From: Deltaproteobacteria bacterium
Lineage (GTDB): Bacteria; Desulfobacterota; Desulfarculia; Adiutricales; Adiutricaceae
Direction: 5' to 3'
Length of the DNA stretch: 27,222 bases
Assembly (NCBI GenBank): GCA_031279155.1
Contig: JAITJB010000141.1
Coordinates: 1-27,222, forward strand
The translations under genes were made by a program, and so were the position numbers. The notes beneath the pieces are model-generated. The model saw only the letters and a list, made by a program, of their open reading frames with translations. It ran no database searches and was not told the DNA's origin. Positions 8,927-17,544 of this stretch are shown here, piece by piece; the first letter of the stretch is position 1, and every line of letters begins with the position of its first letter.

Positions 8927-8987
8927 TTGGCTAGATTAAGAAAGACCAAAAAAAATGGCCATCCTCTGCTAGCCAAAAAATGGCTAG
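8927..8987. terminator. Nested inverted repeats between convergent genes, likely bidirectional terminator
   Basis: TGGCTAG occurs three times in alternating orientation: 8928-8934 (+), 8969-8975 (-) and 8981-8987 (+). The inner pair forms a perfect 7-bp hairpin with an A5 loop. The outer pair (TTGGCTAG with CTAGCCAA) forms an alternative 8-bp stem. A-runs on the plus strand supply T-runs for minus-strand transcripts. The position between two convergent stops (8904 and 8989) fits termination from both sides. Confidence 0.55.
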
Positions 8988-8988
8988 A

Positions 8989-11217
8989 CTAAGCCCATTT
9001 TAATAGCCACTGCCAAGAGCTCTCAAGATCTAAAAACTTCGATGAATAATCTAAATAGCGCAAATTTTCCGGGACAAAGGGATCGTTTTTCTCTATTATC
9101 GTATTTACGAAATTAGCGCTTAATTGGGTAACTTCGGGTTTGGGCTGGCCTATGATGGTTTTTATAGCCGAAACTACTTTTTCTTTTGAGCAATCTAAAA
9201 TATCTATGACGCCATTATAGCTATCGGCCTTGAGCCCTTGGCCGCGAAGGAGAACGGTTATTACGTTAATCGCCCTATCGCCGAGCCAGGGCAAAATGTG
9301 AGTAGTTTTCCCTATCTCAATTATGGCCTTATCTTTTAAATTAAGATCGCGAAAAGTTTGCCTCCCCTCGTTAAATGACTCTCTAGCCGTTTTATTAAGG
9401 TAGATGGGCAAATCCTCTGAATCATAAACCTCAAACATTTCCTTTCGAATCTTACCGTCAAGCATCTGGCCAGTACCGCTAAATGTTGGCACTATGCCGC
9501 CGGCAGCAGGCTTAAGTATTATGCGCTTTGCCTCGGTAGAAACTTCTAAAACTTCCCATTTTCGGCCAGCAAAAATTAAATTCTGCCCTACGGCAAGGCT
9601 GTTACTGATTGGTATGGAGCCTAAGAAAGCGCCCCCTGATTCCAGACGGTATTCTTCCGGCGTGGCGAAGGCTGAATAGAAAGTATAATTGGAGACCGTC
9701 TGTTCGCCCTTGTAGCCCAAAACAATCTGACCGTCCTGAGTTTGCGTGATAAGATCTTTTTGACGTAATGCCCGCAAAAACTCTACGTAGTTTTCTTGAC
9801 TGACCAGAGAAAATGGTCCGGTCCCGCATAATAACGACCACAACTGATTAGCCCTGACCCCGCCGTGTTGACCTATCACCGATAAGGTCTGCTGGACTAA
9901 GGTTGAAAAATGATATTGCCTAGTATTAGCCGGCTCATACCATCTCTTAAGTAAGAGACTAACCATGGCCACGCTTTGAAAAGTATCTAAGCGCAGTCGA
10001 TCGCCAATATGGCTATTTTTGGTGAGAAAAGATTCGGTAATAAAAAATCTCAAAATAGCCGGTTCGCCGCGCCTTCCTGAGCGCCCCAAACGCTGCCTTA
10101 AGCTGGCTACCGACTGCGGAGAACCTACTTGGGCCACGGAATTAACGTGACCTATGTCAATCCCCAATTCCAAGGTCATGGTACAGACGGCTGTGGTTGG
10201 CTTTTTGCCCTCTTGAAGCCGTTTTTCTAGATCTTCTCGGATTTCTCTCGATAAGCTTCCATGGTGTGGATAAAATTCATTGGGCACGCCTATCTTTTGA
10301 CAGCGCTCGCTTAAGGCTACCGATAGCGATTCGGTCTTCTGGCGGCTGTTGGCAAAGACCAAATGAGATCCGCCGCGCAATAGCTTAAACAGATCGTCGG
10401 CCACCAATTCTGAGGCTGGAGGGGAATTAGAAGCTTCAGGGGATTTAGATTCTTTAGGAGAATTAGAATCTGGAGGCGATTTAGTTTCTTTTGATGAGTT
10501 AGAACTTTGAGAATCGACATAGCCCCGCAGCTGCAGCTGGACCTCAGCCCCTGAGGCTTTGGATTCTATTATTTGATATGGGTATTGACCTTGGGGCCTA
10601 AGCGCCTGGGCCATTTTGTCCATTTCGCCTAAGGTTGCGCTCAATGCCAGGCGCGGCGTAATTAAACCCAAGAAAGTATCTAGGCGGTGTAATAGAGATT
10701 GAAGCTGCCGGCCTCTTTCGCTACCCACGAAGGCATGAAACTCATCGACAATAACATACCTTAGATCGGCCATAGCCTTAAGGCACCAAGGGGCTTTATT
10801 TAAAATTAGCGATTCCAACGATTCCGGCGTAATTAAAATAAGGCCACTAGGTTTTTTTATAAGCTTATTTTTGACCGACTGAAGTATATCGCCGTGCCAG
10901 GGGGTAACGGGCAGATTAACCGCCTCGCCCAAAGACTCGAGGCGGCGGAACTGATCGTTAATCAGGGCCTTAAGGGGACTTATGTACAAAATTCCAAGGC
11001 CTATGGGCGGCGTAAAAGCTAGGTTACTTAGAGCCGGCAGAAAAGCGGCTTCGGTTTTACCAGCGGCCGTTGAGGCGCTTAGTATGAGATCGCAAGAGCG
11101 ACTTAAAACCGGATCGATAGCCTTTTCCTGAATCTCTCTTAGGGATGACCAAGCTTGTTGCCAAACCCATTTTTGAATTTTTTCATGGAGAAGATTAAAG
11201 GCAGTAGACCCGCTCAT
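8989..11217 (-). CDS. Lhr/BrxHI-like superfamily 2 DNA helicase
   Basis: This 742-residue ATP-dependent helicase is the last gene of the TerB-ATPase-helicase operon. RecA-like domain 1 has Walker A STAAGKT (about residues 49-55), a DEFH box (VIVDEFHAF) and motif III (LSATLG). Domain 2 has VFANSRQKTESL, GIDIGHVNSV and motif VI (RQRLGRSGRRG). The pattern of SPxSVASLRQRLGRSGRRG and the C-terminal winged-helix and beta regions places it near Lhr and the BREX helicase BrxHI, not RecQ. A low-complexity Ser/Pro/Lys insert separates the two RecA domains and is encoded by an 18-bp tandem repeat. The start is set at ATG 11217: GGGAGAG at 11228-11234 is too close to the TTG at 11226. A gap of 73 nt separates it from the ATPase gene upstream. 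All helicase motifs look intact. Confidence 0.88.
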   Translation of the reverse strand: MSGSTAFNLLHEKIQKWVWQQAWSSLREIQEKAIDPVLSRSCDLILSASTAAGKTEAAFLPALSNLAFTPPIGLGILYISPLKALINDQFRRLESLGEAVNLPVTPWHGDILQSVKNKLIKKPSGLILITPESLESLILNKAPWCLKAMADLRYVIVDEFHAFVGSERGRQLQSLLHRLDTFLGLITPRLALSATLGEMDKMAQALRPQGQYPYQIIESKASGAEVQLQLRGYVDSQSSNSSKETKSPPDSNSPKESKSPEASNSPPASELVADDLFKLLRGGSHLVFANSRQKTESLSVALSERCQKIGVPNEFYPHHGSLSREIREDLEKRLQEGKKPTTAVCTMTLELGIDIGHVNSVAQVGSPQSVASLRQRLGRSGRRGEPAILRFFITESFLTKNSHIGDRLRLDTFQSVAMVSLLLKRWYEPANTRQYHFSTLVQQTLSVIGQHGGVRANQLWSLLCGTGPFSLVSQENYVEFLRALRQKDLITQTQDGQIVLGYKGEQTVSNYTFYSAFATPEEYRLESGGAFLGSIPISNSLAVGQNLIFAGRKWEVLEVSTEAKRIILKPAAGGIVPTFSGTGQMLDGKIRKEMFEVYDSEDLPIYLNKTARESFNEGRQTFRDLNLKDKAIIEIGKTTHILPWLGDRAINVITVLLRGQGLKADSYNGVIDILDCSKEKVVSAIKTIIGQPKPEVTQLSANFVNTIIEKNDPFVPENLRYLDYSSKFLDLESSWQWLLKWA
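10424..10513. repeat. 18-bp-period degenerate tandem repeat inside the helicase gene (5 units)
   Basis: Five consecutive 18-nt units start at 10424, 10442, 10460, 10478 and 10496. Each begins GA(A/T/G)TTAG on the plus strand. On the coding (minus) strand they give a hexapeptide-like Ser/Asn/Lys/Pro/Glu repeat between the two RecA domains. The units preserve the reading frame. Confidence 0.85.
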
Positions 11218-11290
11218 TATTTCCAAACTCTCCCTAAGAGCCCGGCCAAAATTGAATCTAAAACGTAATTGTTTTAGAGCCGGAAAAAAA

Positions 11291-12601
11291 TCATAGCTTT
11301 AAATTTTTTAAGGCGTCGTCATCTTCGATTTCAACCTCAGGCATGTCGGTATTTTGTTCCTCTTTAACCTCTATCTTCTCAATTAAGTCTGTCCACTTTA
11401 ACGACGGGTTTTCCTCTAAGACCGAGAGCATATCGACAAAAGCTTTGGTGGTATTGCGAGGCGTTCTAAAATAGGCTTCGCCTATCCGTTTGGAGCAGTG
11501 GCTCAGAAAAGCCGTTAAAGCCTCATCGGGTACCAACAGATCGTCATCATTTCCAGAAGCGAAAACATAGCGGATATTTTTTAGTAAGATAAAGAGCTCC
11601 TCAGGGGTTAAATTGGCCAAATGCAGGGCCGTTGAAGAGTAATCAATAACCCCGGCGGATTTGGCAAAAGTGTTTTCAGCTAAACGCGATTGCAAGGCCT
11701 CGTAGCTATAGAGCCCTTTACGGGGATCCATTAGAAAGTCGGGGGTGCCGCCCAATAAAAAACCAATATAGCTGGCCTGCCCCTGGAGGCAGTCGTTAAG
11801 TATCCTAAGGATCTGCTCGTAATTTGAGTTACGAGCCTTTTGGGAGGCCAGCTTGTAGAGATTTACCATTTCATCGAGGTTAACTAAGAGTCCGCTATAA
11901 CCAGCCTGCCGGACAAAAAGGCTAAAGAGCTTTAGATAATCATAGATGTTGGCGTCATCTACAATAGTCCGCACGCCCAAGGCGTTTTTGGCCTCCGTCT
12001 TAGTGGTAAATTCTCCCCTTAGCCAGCGCAAACTATCGGCTTTCAACTGATCTTGCCCGCTCTCATAACCTTGCCAGTAGCTTCCGATGACCTTAGCAAA
12101 ATCAAAACCGCCGACCAATTCCGAAAGAAGGCTTAGGCGATCTTCTATGATGCTATTAACAGATTTTTCCCCGCCTTCGGCCTCCTTGCGGGCTTCGGTA
12201 ATAAATCTCTCCACCACGCTAGCTAAGGCCCCGCCGTCTTGTTTGGTTCGGGTGGAGCAGTTGTGTAATAATTCCACATAAAGATTGCGGGCCTGACCCC
12301 CGCTCGACTGAAGCCTTCTGTCGGGCGCTAAATCAGCGTGAATCGTAACTAAGCCCTTTTCCAAGGCTATGGCCCTTACTAGTTGCAGAAAAAAGCTTTT
12401 CCCTGATCCAAAATCGCCAATAATAAGGCGAAAGGCTGAGCCCCCATCGATAATGCGCTCAATATCTTTTAACAAAGACTCAACTTCACGTACCCGGCCT
12501 ACCTGGATATGTTGAAGGCCAGTGCGAGGGGTTACGCCGGCCCTAAGGGACTGAATTATCGCGTCGCGCTCGCGGGGACGAATTTTAGCTGTTTGAGCCA
12601 T
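11291..12601 (-). CDS. BrxD-like P-loop ATPase (DUF2791 family)
   Basis: This 436-residue protein resembles BrxD, an ATP-binding component of some BREX phage-defence systems. Family landmarks are the early PRTGLQHIQVGR segment (about 25-36), GGSAFRLIIGDFGSGKSFF with Walker A G62-S69, ADLAPDRRLQSSGGQARNLY, and a Walker B-like GLLVNLDEM near residue 240. The C-terminal third is helical and ends in an acidic tail. AGGAG lies seven bases before the ATG at 12601. The start overlaps the end of the TerB gene by 17 nt, so the two are co-translated, and the helicase gene follows. No PglZ, BrxC or methylase gene is in the window, so this is not a complete BREX locus. The ATPase fold is clear; the role as a loader or regulator of the helicase is inferred from its neighbours. 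Confidence 0.85.
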   Translation of the reverse strand: MAQTAKIRPRERDAIIQSLRAGVTPRTGLQHIQVGRVREVESLLKDIERIIDGGSAFRLIIGDFGSGKSFFLQLVRAIALEKGLVTIHADLAPDRRLQSSGGQARNLYVELLHNCSTRTKQDGGALASVVERFITEARKEAEGGEKSVNSIIEDRLSLLSELVGGFDFAKVIGSYWQGYESGQDQLKADSLRWLRGEFTTKTEAKNALGVRTIVDDANIYDYLKLFSLFVRQAGYSGLLVNLDEMVNLYKLASQKARNSNYEQILRILNDCLQGQASYIGFLLGGTPDFLMDPRKGLYSYEALQSRLAENTFAKSAGVIDYSSTALHLANLTPEELFILLKNIRYVFASGNDDDLLVPDEALTAFLSHCSKRIGEAYFRTPRNTTKAFVDMLSVLEENPSLKWTDLIEKIEVKEEQNTDMPEVEIEDDDALKNLKL

Positions 12602-15041
12602 CTATAATCTCCTTAGCTAGTTGAGTGTCAAAAAAAATCGGATCGCCATCTTCAATCAAGGGCGCGTTGGCCCGGTCAAAAGCCCATTCGTTAATAACCT
12701 CGAGCGCCCCATCGAGCATCAAGTGATTTTCATCACAAAAAGATTGCACGCTTTGGCGATCCCAATGGGTTTTAGAGCTCATTAACATTAATAATTTAGC
12801 GTAGGGCTCATCAAGGCCGCTTAGGCCCTGGGAGGCCGTAGTTTGGGCGGCCCCGGTCGATTTATCGCTTGAGGCAGGGCTTGCTTCAGGGCTTGCATCA
12901 TCTGCGGAATCGTCGTTAGAATCTATAAAAACGCCCTCCAGGACCTTTTTGACCTGACTGGTCTCTTTCTCCCTTATTCTAATGAGCTCTTGGTTTAAGT
13001 AAAGCCCAGGGCTTGAAGTTGATCCCGAACCCGGACTCGAACTAGGCCTAGGAGCATCGATAGCGTAAGTTGGGGCCCATTCGCTTGGAGCCACACTTAC
13101 CGGGGCGCTTTCGCTAGCCATGGCATGTAGGTCGCTAATGACCTGACTTTTGTCAAGCCCTAAGGAAATATATAATTTTTCCAGGGCCTTAACTTCGTTG
13201 GGGTCTATTATGCCGTCGGCCTGGGCTACGGCCAATAAGATCCGGCTGATACTATGCCGGCTTGAATCGCTAAGTTCTGAGAGCTTTTGTTTTAGGCCGC
13301 TTACGCCTTGAGGGGTATTGAGACACCAATAAATATAAACCCTAAGGGACTCTTTTTCAATCTTCGTTAAGTCTCGGTTATTTTCGATAAAATCATTTAG
13401 AAGCGCGGTCTCTTCGTCGGCGACAACGCCGTCACTTTGACTTACCAAGGCCCCTAGACGAATAAAAATGCCGGCCAAGAGAAAAGATTCCGAGGGGCTA
13501 AAATCCCGACCATGGCCCTTGGGCCAGATGACCACACTATCTTCTAAGCCTATTTTCTGGCCATAATATCGGATATCAGGCATTATACCATAGCCTAAAT
13601 TGTCACATAAGCTGCATAATGATTCTAAATCTTTTTTGGTAACTTGAGTTTCGCTATTGCCTCCAAAAATACCATAAAGCTCTTTAAAAGGAGTTAATTG
13701 TAAGCCGCCAGTGGTTCGCTGGCTTAAATAGAAGCTTAAAAATTTATTCATTTCTGTTTGGCTTAGTAATTCCCGGGGCAATAGAGCTTGGGCGGCCAGG
13801 CTGTCAGCCGAAGCGCCCTTTCGGCCCAAATACCGGCTAAAGGCCTCGAGACCTTGGCTACACTCTTGAGCCACCTCGTCTATTTTTCTGATTGGTCCGC
13901 TTAAGTTATATGGATTAGATAGATCATCGAAGTTAAAGACTAACGGCCCGGCCAATGAGATGTTAGCTATCTTATAAGAAAAGCTAAGTTTAGTTTTGTT
14001 GGGTTTAACGATCAGGCCCTCGCCAAACTTGCGGTGATAGAGCACGGAAAAATAATCGTAAAATTGGCTCGGGCAGCGCCGAGCCGGCGTTGGAAAGCCA
14101 TAATCCGGATGATCTGAATACCAATTATAGGCTAGTTTCGCTGAAATCGGTTGTTCATTGGCTACCGCCTGAGCTAAGAGATACTGAACCAGTTCTGGTA
14201 TATAATAATCTTTATTTAAATCATCTTCTGATAGATTTAATCTTTTATTGTTAATAAGATATTCCGCGAACAAAAATCTTGTAGCGTAGCTATTAAATGA
14301 CCCATTATGATTATAAATCGATAAAAGACGCTGGACTTCCATGACGATGGCCCCACGCTCCTCGAGGGAGACCAGGCCTTTGGGGCTACCTAAGATAATG
14401 CGCCGCTCAAGGCCATAAAAAAACAGAAAAACATAACCGATGTGAGCTTTGGGATCGCATCTGTCAGTAGCCAGCCACTTTAAATAAGCCCCGCGACATT
14501 GGGCCGAAACGTTTCCATATTTAGGCCAGTTACCCATTTCTTCCCCATATTGCCAGGGTTCGGCCGGGACGACCTTAAGCTCGGGGTTTATTAAGGAGGC
14601 GTCATTTTCCGGCCCAACTTGTGCTGGCAGCATTGTGCCTACATATATCATGCCTCCAGTAATTAAATAGTCATTTATGTTGATAGTTTGGTTAGGACCA
14701 TACCATTTGAAATTAAAAGTTCTACCACTAGCCGGGCTTGACACCGGAGGTGACGGCTGTGAAGGGGGCTCTCTTAAAGGCGGCAGGCCAAAAGGTTTAG
14801 GCGTGGGCGTAGGTTTAGGCGTGGGTGCAGATCTAGGCGTGGGCGTAGGTCTAGGCGAAGCTGTGGGCGCAGTTCTAGGCGTGGGCGAAGTCGAAGCTGT
14901 GGGCGAAGGTGCCTGCTTTGGCGGCTCAGGCTGGGAATTTTTTTGACGTAAAGCCTGTTGCCGTTTTTTCTCTTTTTTTGACTTGTTATTTAAATACAAA
15001 TAAATGACAAAAAAGATTATAATTGCAATTATTGGTCCCAT
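12585..15041 (-). CDS. Membrane-anchored TerB_N / TerB / TerB_C protein
   Basis: This 818-residue protein is the first gene of the operon. Residues 4-18 form a single hydrophobic segment followed at once by a Lys/Arg-rich stretch, which predicts an N-terminal anchor with the rest in the cytoplasm. Residues about 38-105 are a Pro/Thr/Ser linker. A TerB_N domain follows from about 110 (KWYGPNQTININ, GGMIYVG, MGNWPKYGNVSAQCRGAYLKWLA, IGYVFLFFYGLERR). An alpha-helical TerB-like region lies near 515-645 (two SDGVV/ADGIID acidic turns, which in TerB-type proteins can bind metal). A TerB_C-like end (about 675-815) includes ALEVINEWAFD. The ATG at 15041 has only a weak GGG-type ribosome binding site. 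Domain identities are recognised from family patterns. The function, perhaps a membrane sensor or scaffold for the ATPase and helicase, is inference. Confidence 0.85.
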   Translation of the reverse strand: MGPIIAIIIFFVIYLYLNNKSKKEKKRQQALRQKNSQPEPPKQAPSPTASTSPTPRTAPTASPRPTPTPRSAPTPKPTPTPKPFGLPPLREPPSQPSPPVSSPASGRTFNFKWYGPNQTININDYLITGGMIYVGTMLPAQVGPENDASLINPELKVVPAEPWQYGEEMGNWPKYGNVSAQCRGAYLKWLATDRCDPKAHIGYVFLFFYGLERRIILGSPKGLVSLEERGAIVMEVQRLLSIYNHNGSFNSYATRFLFAEYLINNKRLNLSEDDLNKDYYIPELVQYLLAQAVANEQPISAKLAYNWYSDHPDYGFPTPARRCPSQFYDYFSVLYHRKFGEGLIVKPNKTKLSFSYKIANISLAGPLVFNFDDLSNPYNLSGPIRKIDEVAQECSQGLEAFSRYLGRKGASADSLAAQALLPRELLSQTEMNKFLSFYLSQRTTGGLQLTPFKELYGIFGGNSETQVTKKDLESLCSLCDNLGYGIMPDIRYYGQKIGLEDSVVIWPKGHGRDFSPSESFLLAGIFIRLGALVSQSDGVVADEETALLNDFIENNRDLTKIEKESLRVYIYWCLNTPQGVSGLKQKLSELSDSSRHSISRILLAVAQADGIIDPNEVKALEKLYISLGLDKSQVISDLHAMASESAPVSVAPSEWAPTYAIDAPRPSSSPGSGSTSSPGLYLNQELIRIREKETSQVKKVLEGVFIDSNDDSADDASPEASPASSDKSTGAAQTTASQGLSGLDEPYAKLLMLMSSKTHWDRQSVQSFCDENHLMLDGALEVINEWAFDRANAPLIEDGDPIFFDTQLAKEIIDGSNS
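14797..14909. repeat. 18-bp-period tandem repeat encoding the TerB protein's Pro-rich linker
   Basis: Units of the form (T/C)TAGGCGTGGGCGTAGGT start at 14797, 14815 and 14833. A 24-nt variant starts at 14851, another 18-nt unit at 14875, and a partial unit follows. On the minus strand they encode a Thr-Pro/Arg-Pro/Lys-Pro alternation. The 24-nt unit shows expansion or contraction in multiples of 6 nt. Confidence 0.85.
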
Positions 15042-15060
15042 AGCCCTAACCCAGTAAATA

Positions 15061-15075
15061 TTAACTCGCGGTTAA
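15061..15075. promoter_or_regulatory. Short palindrome upstream of the TerB gene, possible operator
   Basis: TTAAC-TCGCG-GTTAA is a perfect 5-bp inverted repeat with a 5-bp spacer, 20 bp upstream of the TerB start codon and overlapping the place expected for its promoter. No clear -35/-10 pair could be chosen on the minus strand. Confidence 0.25.
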
Positions 15076-15384
15076 CTCACAAAGCAAAAAACAGAAATTT
15101 TAGTTTACATTTTCGATTTAAATGGACGAATTCTCCGCTGTGGACGCACAAACATATGGCCTGATGCGTTCAGCGGAAATATACCGCCAATATTGGTCAT
15201 TGGCCCGGACAAAGTAGCCTTTTTCTTGGCCGTAAACTCTTTTAGCAGTATAAACTTAAACATCCCAAAAGGGCTATGCTGTAAGGGACGGTTTCCGAAC
15301 CGTACAACCAATGGCGGTCTGACGCTTGCGGCACAGGCGGACAAACACCGAAACCATTGCAAAACCGAAAGGAGCATAGCCATT
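15076..15384. other. Island boundary and possible oriT region upstream of the relaxase remnant
   Basis: No convincing gene is seen. On the minus strand a short open stretch (about 15118-15240) reads protein-like but has no good start and may be a gene remnant. A 6-bp hairpin, ACGGTT-TCCG-AACCGT (15288-15303), lies about 80 bp upstream of the relaxase start, where MobA/MobL elements commonly carry oriT. Assignment as oriT is inference. Confidence 0.3.
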
Positions 15385-16914
15385 ATGAGCGACACAGCAA
15401 AGACGGCGATTTACCACCTAGCATTAAAATCATCAGCCGGGGCAAGGGCAAGCCCGCCGTTGCCGCCGCCGCGTACCGCGCCGCCGAAAAAATCACAAGC
15501 GAATACGACGGCAAGACCCACGACTACTCCCGCAAGGGCGGCGTTGTCCATACGGAGATTGTTCTGCCCGACCACGCGCCGAGTGAGTATAAAGACCGCG
15601 CCGTTTTGTGGAACGCCATCGAGAAAGCCGAGAAAAACAGCAACGCGCAACTGGCGCGGGAGATTGAAATCTCCTTGCCTGTGGAACTGACGATGGCGCA
15701 AAACATTTCCCTTGCCTTTAGGTATGTCAATGAGCAATTCGTGAGCGCCGGAATGTGCGCCGACCTCTGCGTCCACGACAAAGGTGACGGGAATCCTCAC
15801 GTCCATATCATGCTGACCATGCGCCCGATTGACGAGCGCGGGGAATGGGGCGCGAAGTCACGAAAAGAGTATGTTTTGGACATAATCGGCGAGACAATCC
15901 GCTTGAAAAGCGGCGCGTTCAAGAGCCGCAAAGTCAACGCCGTTGACCGGAATGAGCCGACCAAAGCCGATTAATGGCGGTCAGCGTGGGCGGCGGCAGT
16001 AAACGCCGAAGTGGAGCGGCGAAAAGTCGAAGCCCGAATCGACCACCGAAGCTACGAGCGGCAAGGGATAGAGCAGATACCCACTATCGATTTGGGCGTT
16101 GCCGCCGCACAGATGGAGCGCAAAGGCATACGCACCGAGCGCGGAAACATCAACCGCGAAATCGAATTGACGAATAAGCAAATCAGGCAACTGCGGGCGC
16201 GGCTAAACCACATCAAAGACTGGCTGAAATCCGAAGCCGAGAACCCAACACCTCCGAGCCTTGCCGACATCATTTCCGATATTCTCAACGGCGGCGGGAA
16301 CAAGACCCGCTACGCGCAAATCCGCGACCTGAAAGAATCGGCAAAGGTTCTGAACTTCCTGACGGACAACAACATTTCCACCCTGACGGAACTGCGGAAG
16401 AAGGTATCAGATTATTACGGGCGGCAGCTTGCTATGGGTGACAAATTCAAACCCATAGATCGGCGGTTAAAAACCCTTGACGAGCATATCAAGCACAGCG
16501 AGAATTTCAAAGACTATCGCGGCTACAAGGCGCGGTATGACAAGCTGTACGCCGAGTATAAAACCGCCAAGGACGGGGCGGGATTGTTCGCGGAGCGCAA
16601 GGCGAAAAAGGCGCTTGAAAACGCCAACGCTTACTACGAAGCGAACCGCGCCGAAATCACGCTCTGCGAAGCCGCCGAGCGGTATTTGAAAGGCGTGCTG
16701 CAAGCGCGTTTCGACCCGAAGAACCTCGCCGCCGCATACGAAGTGGAAAGCCGAGCGCGAGAAGCTGAACGCCGATATGGATAAACTGCGCCGGGAGTAT
16801 TTGAAGCTGAAAGATGAAATCCGCGAGGTTGAGATTATCCGCAGAGCTGCTGAACAGATAGCCCGGCAAATCGACCCGCCGCAGAAAACGCGGGCGCGGA
16901 GATTAGAGATTTAG
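15385..16914 (+). pseudogene. MobA/MobL-family relaxase, broken by three lesions
   Basis: An intact version would nick oriT and lead plasmid transfer. AAAGGAG (15368-15374) precedes ATG 15385, and the protein starts with TAIYHLALK and continues IISRGKGKPAVAAAAYRA after a one-base loss in the A-run at 15426-15429. The relaxase core is recognisable, including the GMCADLCVHD and GNPHVHIMLTMRP histidine motif (HUH type). An in-frame TAA at 15972-15974 interrupts TKAD/WRSAW. Translation in the same frame then resumes with IDHRSYERQGIEQIP and a long coiled-coil-like region. A second shift at about 16742 separates AAAYE from WKAEREKLNADMDKLRREY, which ends at TAG 16914. The total is about 510 codons, near family length. 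The base and codon style (GCC, CGC, GAA) and the protein resemble Firmicutes mobilisable elements, unlike the host genes. Confidence 0.88.
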
Positions 16915-17056
16915 GCAAGGGCAAAGACGGGGGAGTGTTTCGCGGGCCCGTCCCTCTTAACTTTATCCTGTTTTGTGCGCGGTAATGATTGTGTAGCTAT
17001 AAGCGTTTACGGTAATTTCGCAATAGTCTTTGCGTATATACTAAATAAGCAAGAAG
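16915..17056. other. Intergenic gap after the relaxase remnant
   Basis: Contains a weak GACGGG/CCCGTC pairing with a long loop near 16927-16955, which might act as a terminator. Nothing else is supported. Confidence 0.2.
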
Positions 17057-17500
17057 CTACGAACTGTCCGCAATTCGTAAAGACAATGTTTTCAGGCGAT
17101 TATTCCCGCCGCACTCACTGCAAATGCCGTCGTGCAAAGAAAACGCGCCGCCACAATCCGAGCAAGTCCACCCTCTGCAATCACTGTCTAAAAATGCCGC
17201 AACACCTTTTTCTCCGGCGGCAACGCTGTTTTGAATTAAGCTGACATTATATCGTTTTATATAGCTTTTCTCCAAGTTTTTTATCAGCTTGCATGGGAAA
17301 TCAGCACATTCAAAACAACGCATATAACCTTTTTCTTGCACACAGTTTTTTATGCTGCACTTTCGACAATGCTCCGGTATCCTTTTACCGGCATTGAGAC
17401 ATCCTCCGCATGATTTGGCATGTTTGCGTATGCCAACGTGCTTATAGCATACCGCACAATTCATGCCGCAAGGCGCAAGGCGCAAGCATATTATTGTCAA
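17057..17500 (-). CDS. DUF3795 cysteine-rich protein
   Basis: A 147-residue protein with the DUF3795 pattern: an N-terminal APCGMNCAVC, then CGGC, CRKC and CFECADFPC pairs, a charged helix, and a C-terminal CSDCGG...CSECGG zinc-ribbon-like pair. The Cys spacing suggests metal binding; no catalytic function is known to me. The reading frame opens with TTG at 17500; an ATG at 17464 would remove the conserved first Cys, so the longer form is preferred. The codons for residues about 5-12 fall in a 7-bp repeat (17468-17486). It lies 44 nt downstream of doc on the same strand and may be co-transcribed with it. Codon style matches the relaxase island more than the host. Confidence 0.75.
   Translation of the reverse strand: MTIICLRLAPCGMNCAVCYKHVGIRKHAKSCGGCLNAGKRIPEHCRKCSIKNCVQEKGYMRCFECADFPCKLIKNLEKSYIKRYNVSLIQNSVAAGEKGVAAFLDSDCRGWTCSDCGGAFSLHDGICSECGGNNRLKTLSLRIADSS
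17468..17486. repeat. Heptanucleotide repeat at the 5' end of the DUF3795 gene
   Basis: GCAAGGC is present twice in tandem, followed by a partial third copy (GCAAG). Because the unit is 7 bp, a gain or loss of one copy would shift the DUF3795 reading frame. The copy number is low. Confidence 0.6.
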
Positions 17501-17544
17501 TTTTATCCGGCATTTTCACAAGGCTACGCTCCCTGCCCGCCAAT

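Noticed and set aside
8989..15041. A complete BREX locus
   Set aside because: Only BrxD-like and BrxHI-like proteins are present; BrxC, PglZ and a methylase are absent from the window.
15105..15395. A 96-residue minus-strand ORF overlapping the relaxase start
   Set aside because: It covers the relaxase ribosome binding site and putative oriT, has no family pattern, and another frame of the same strand looks equally protein-like.
15421..15435. Programmed frameshift in the relaxase gene
   Set aside because: The A-run is only four bases, and a separate nonsense codon and a second shift downstream point to decay rather than recoding.
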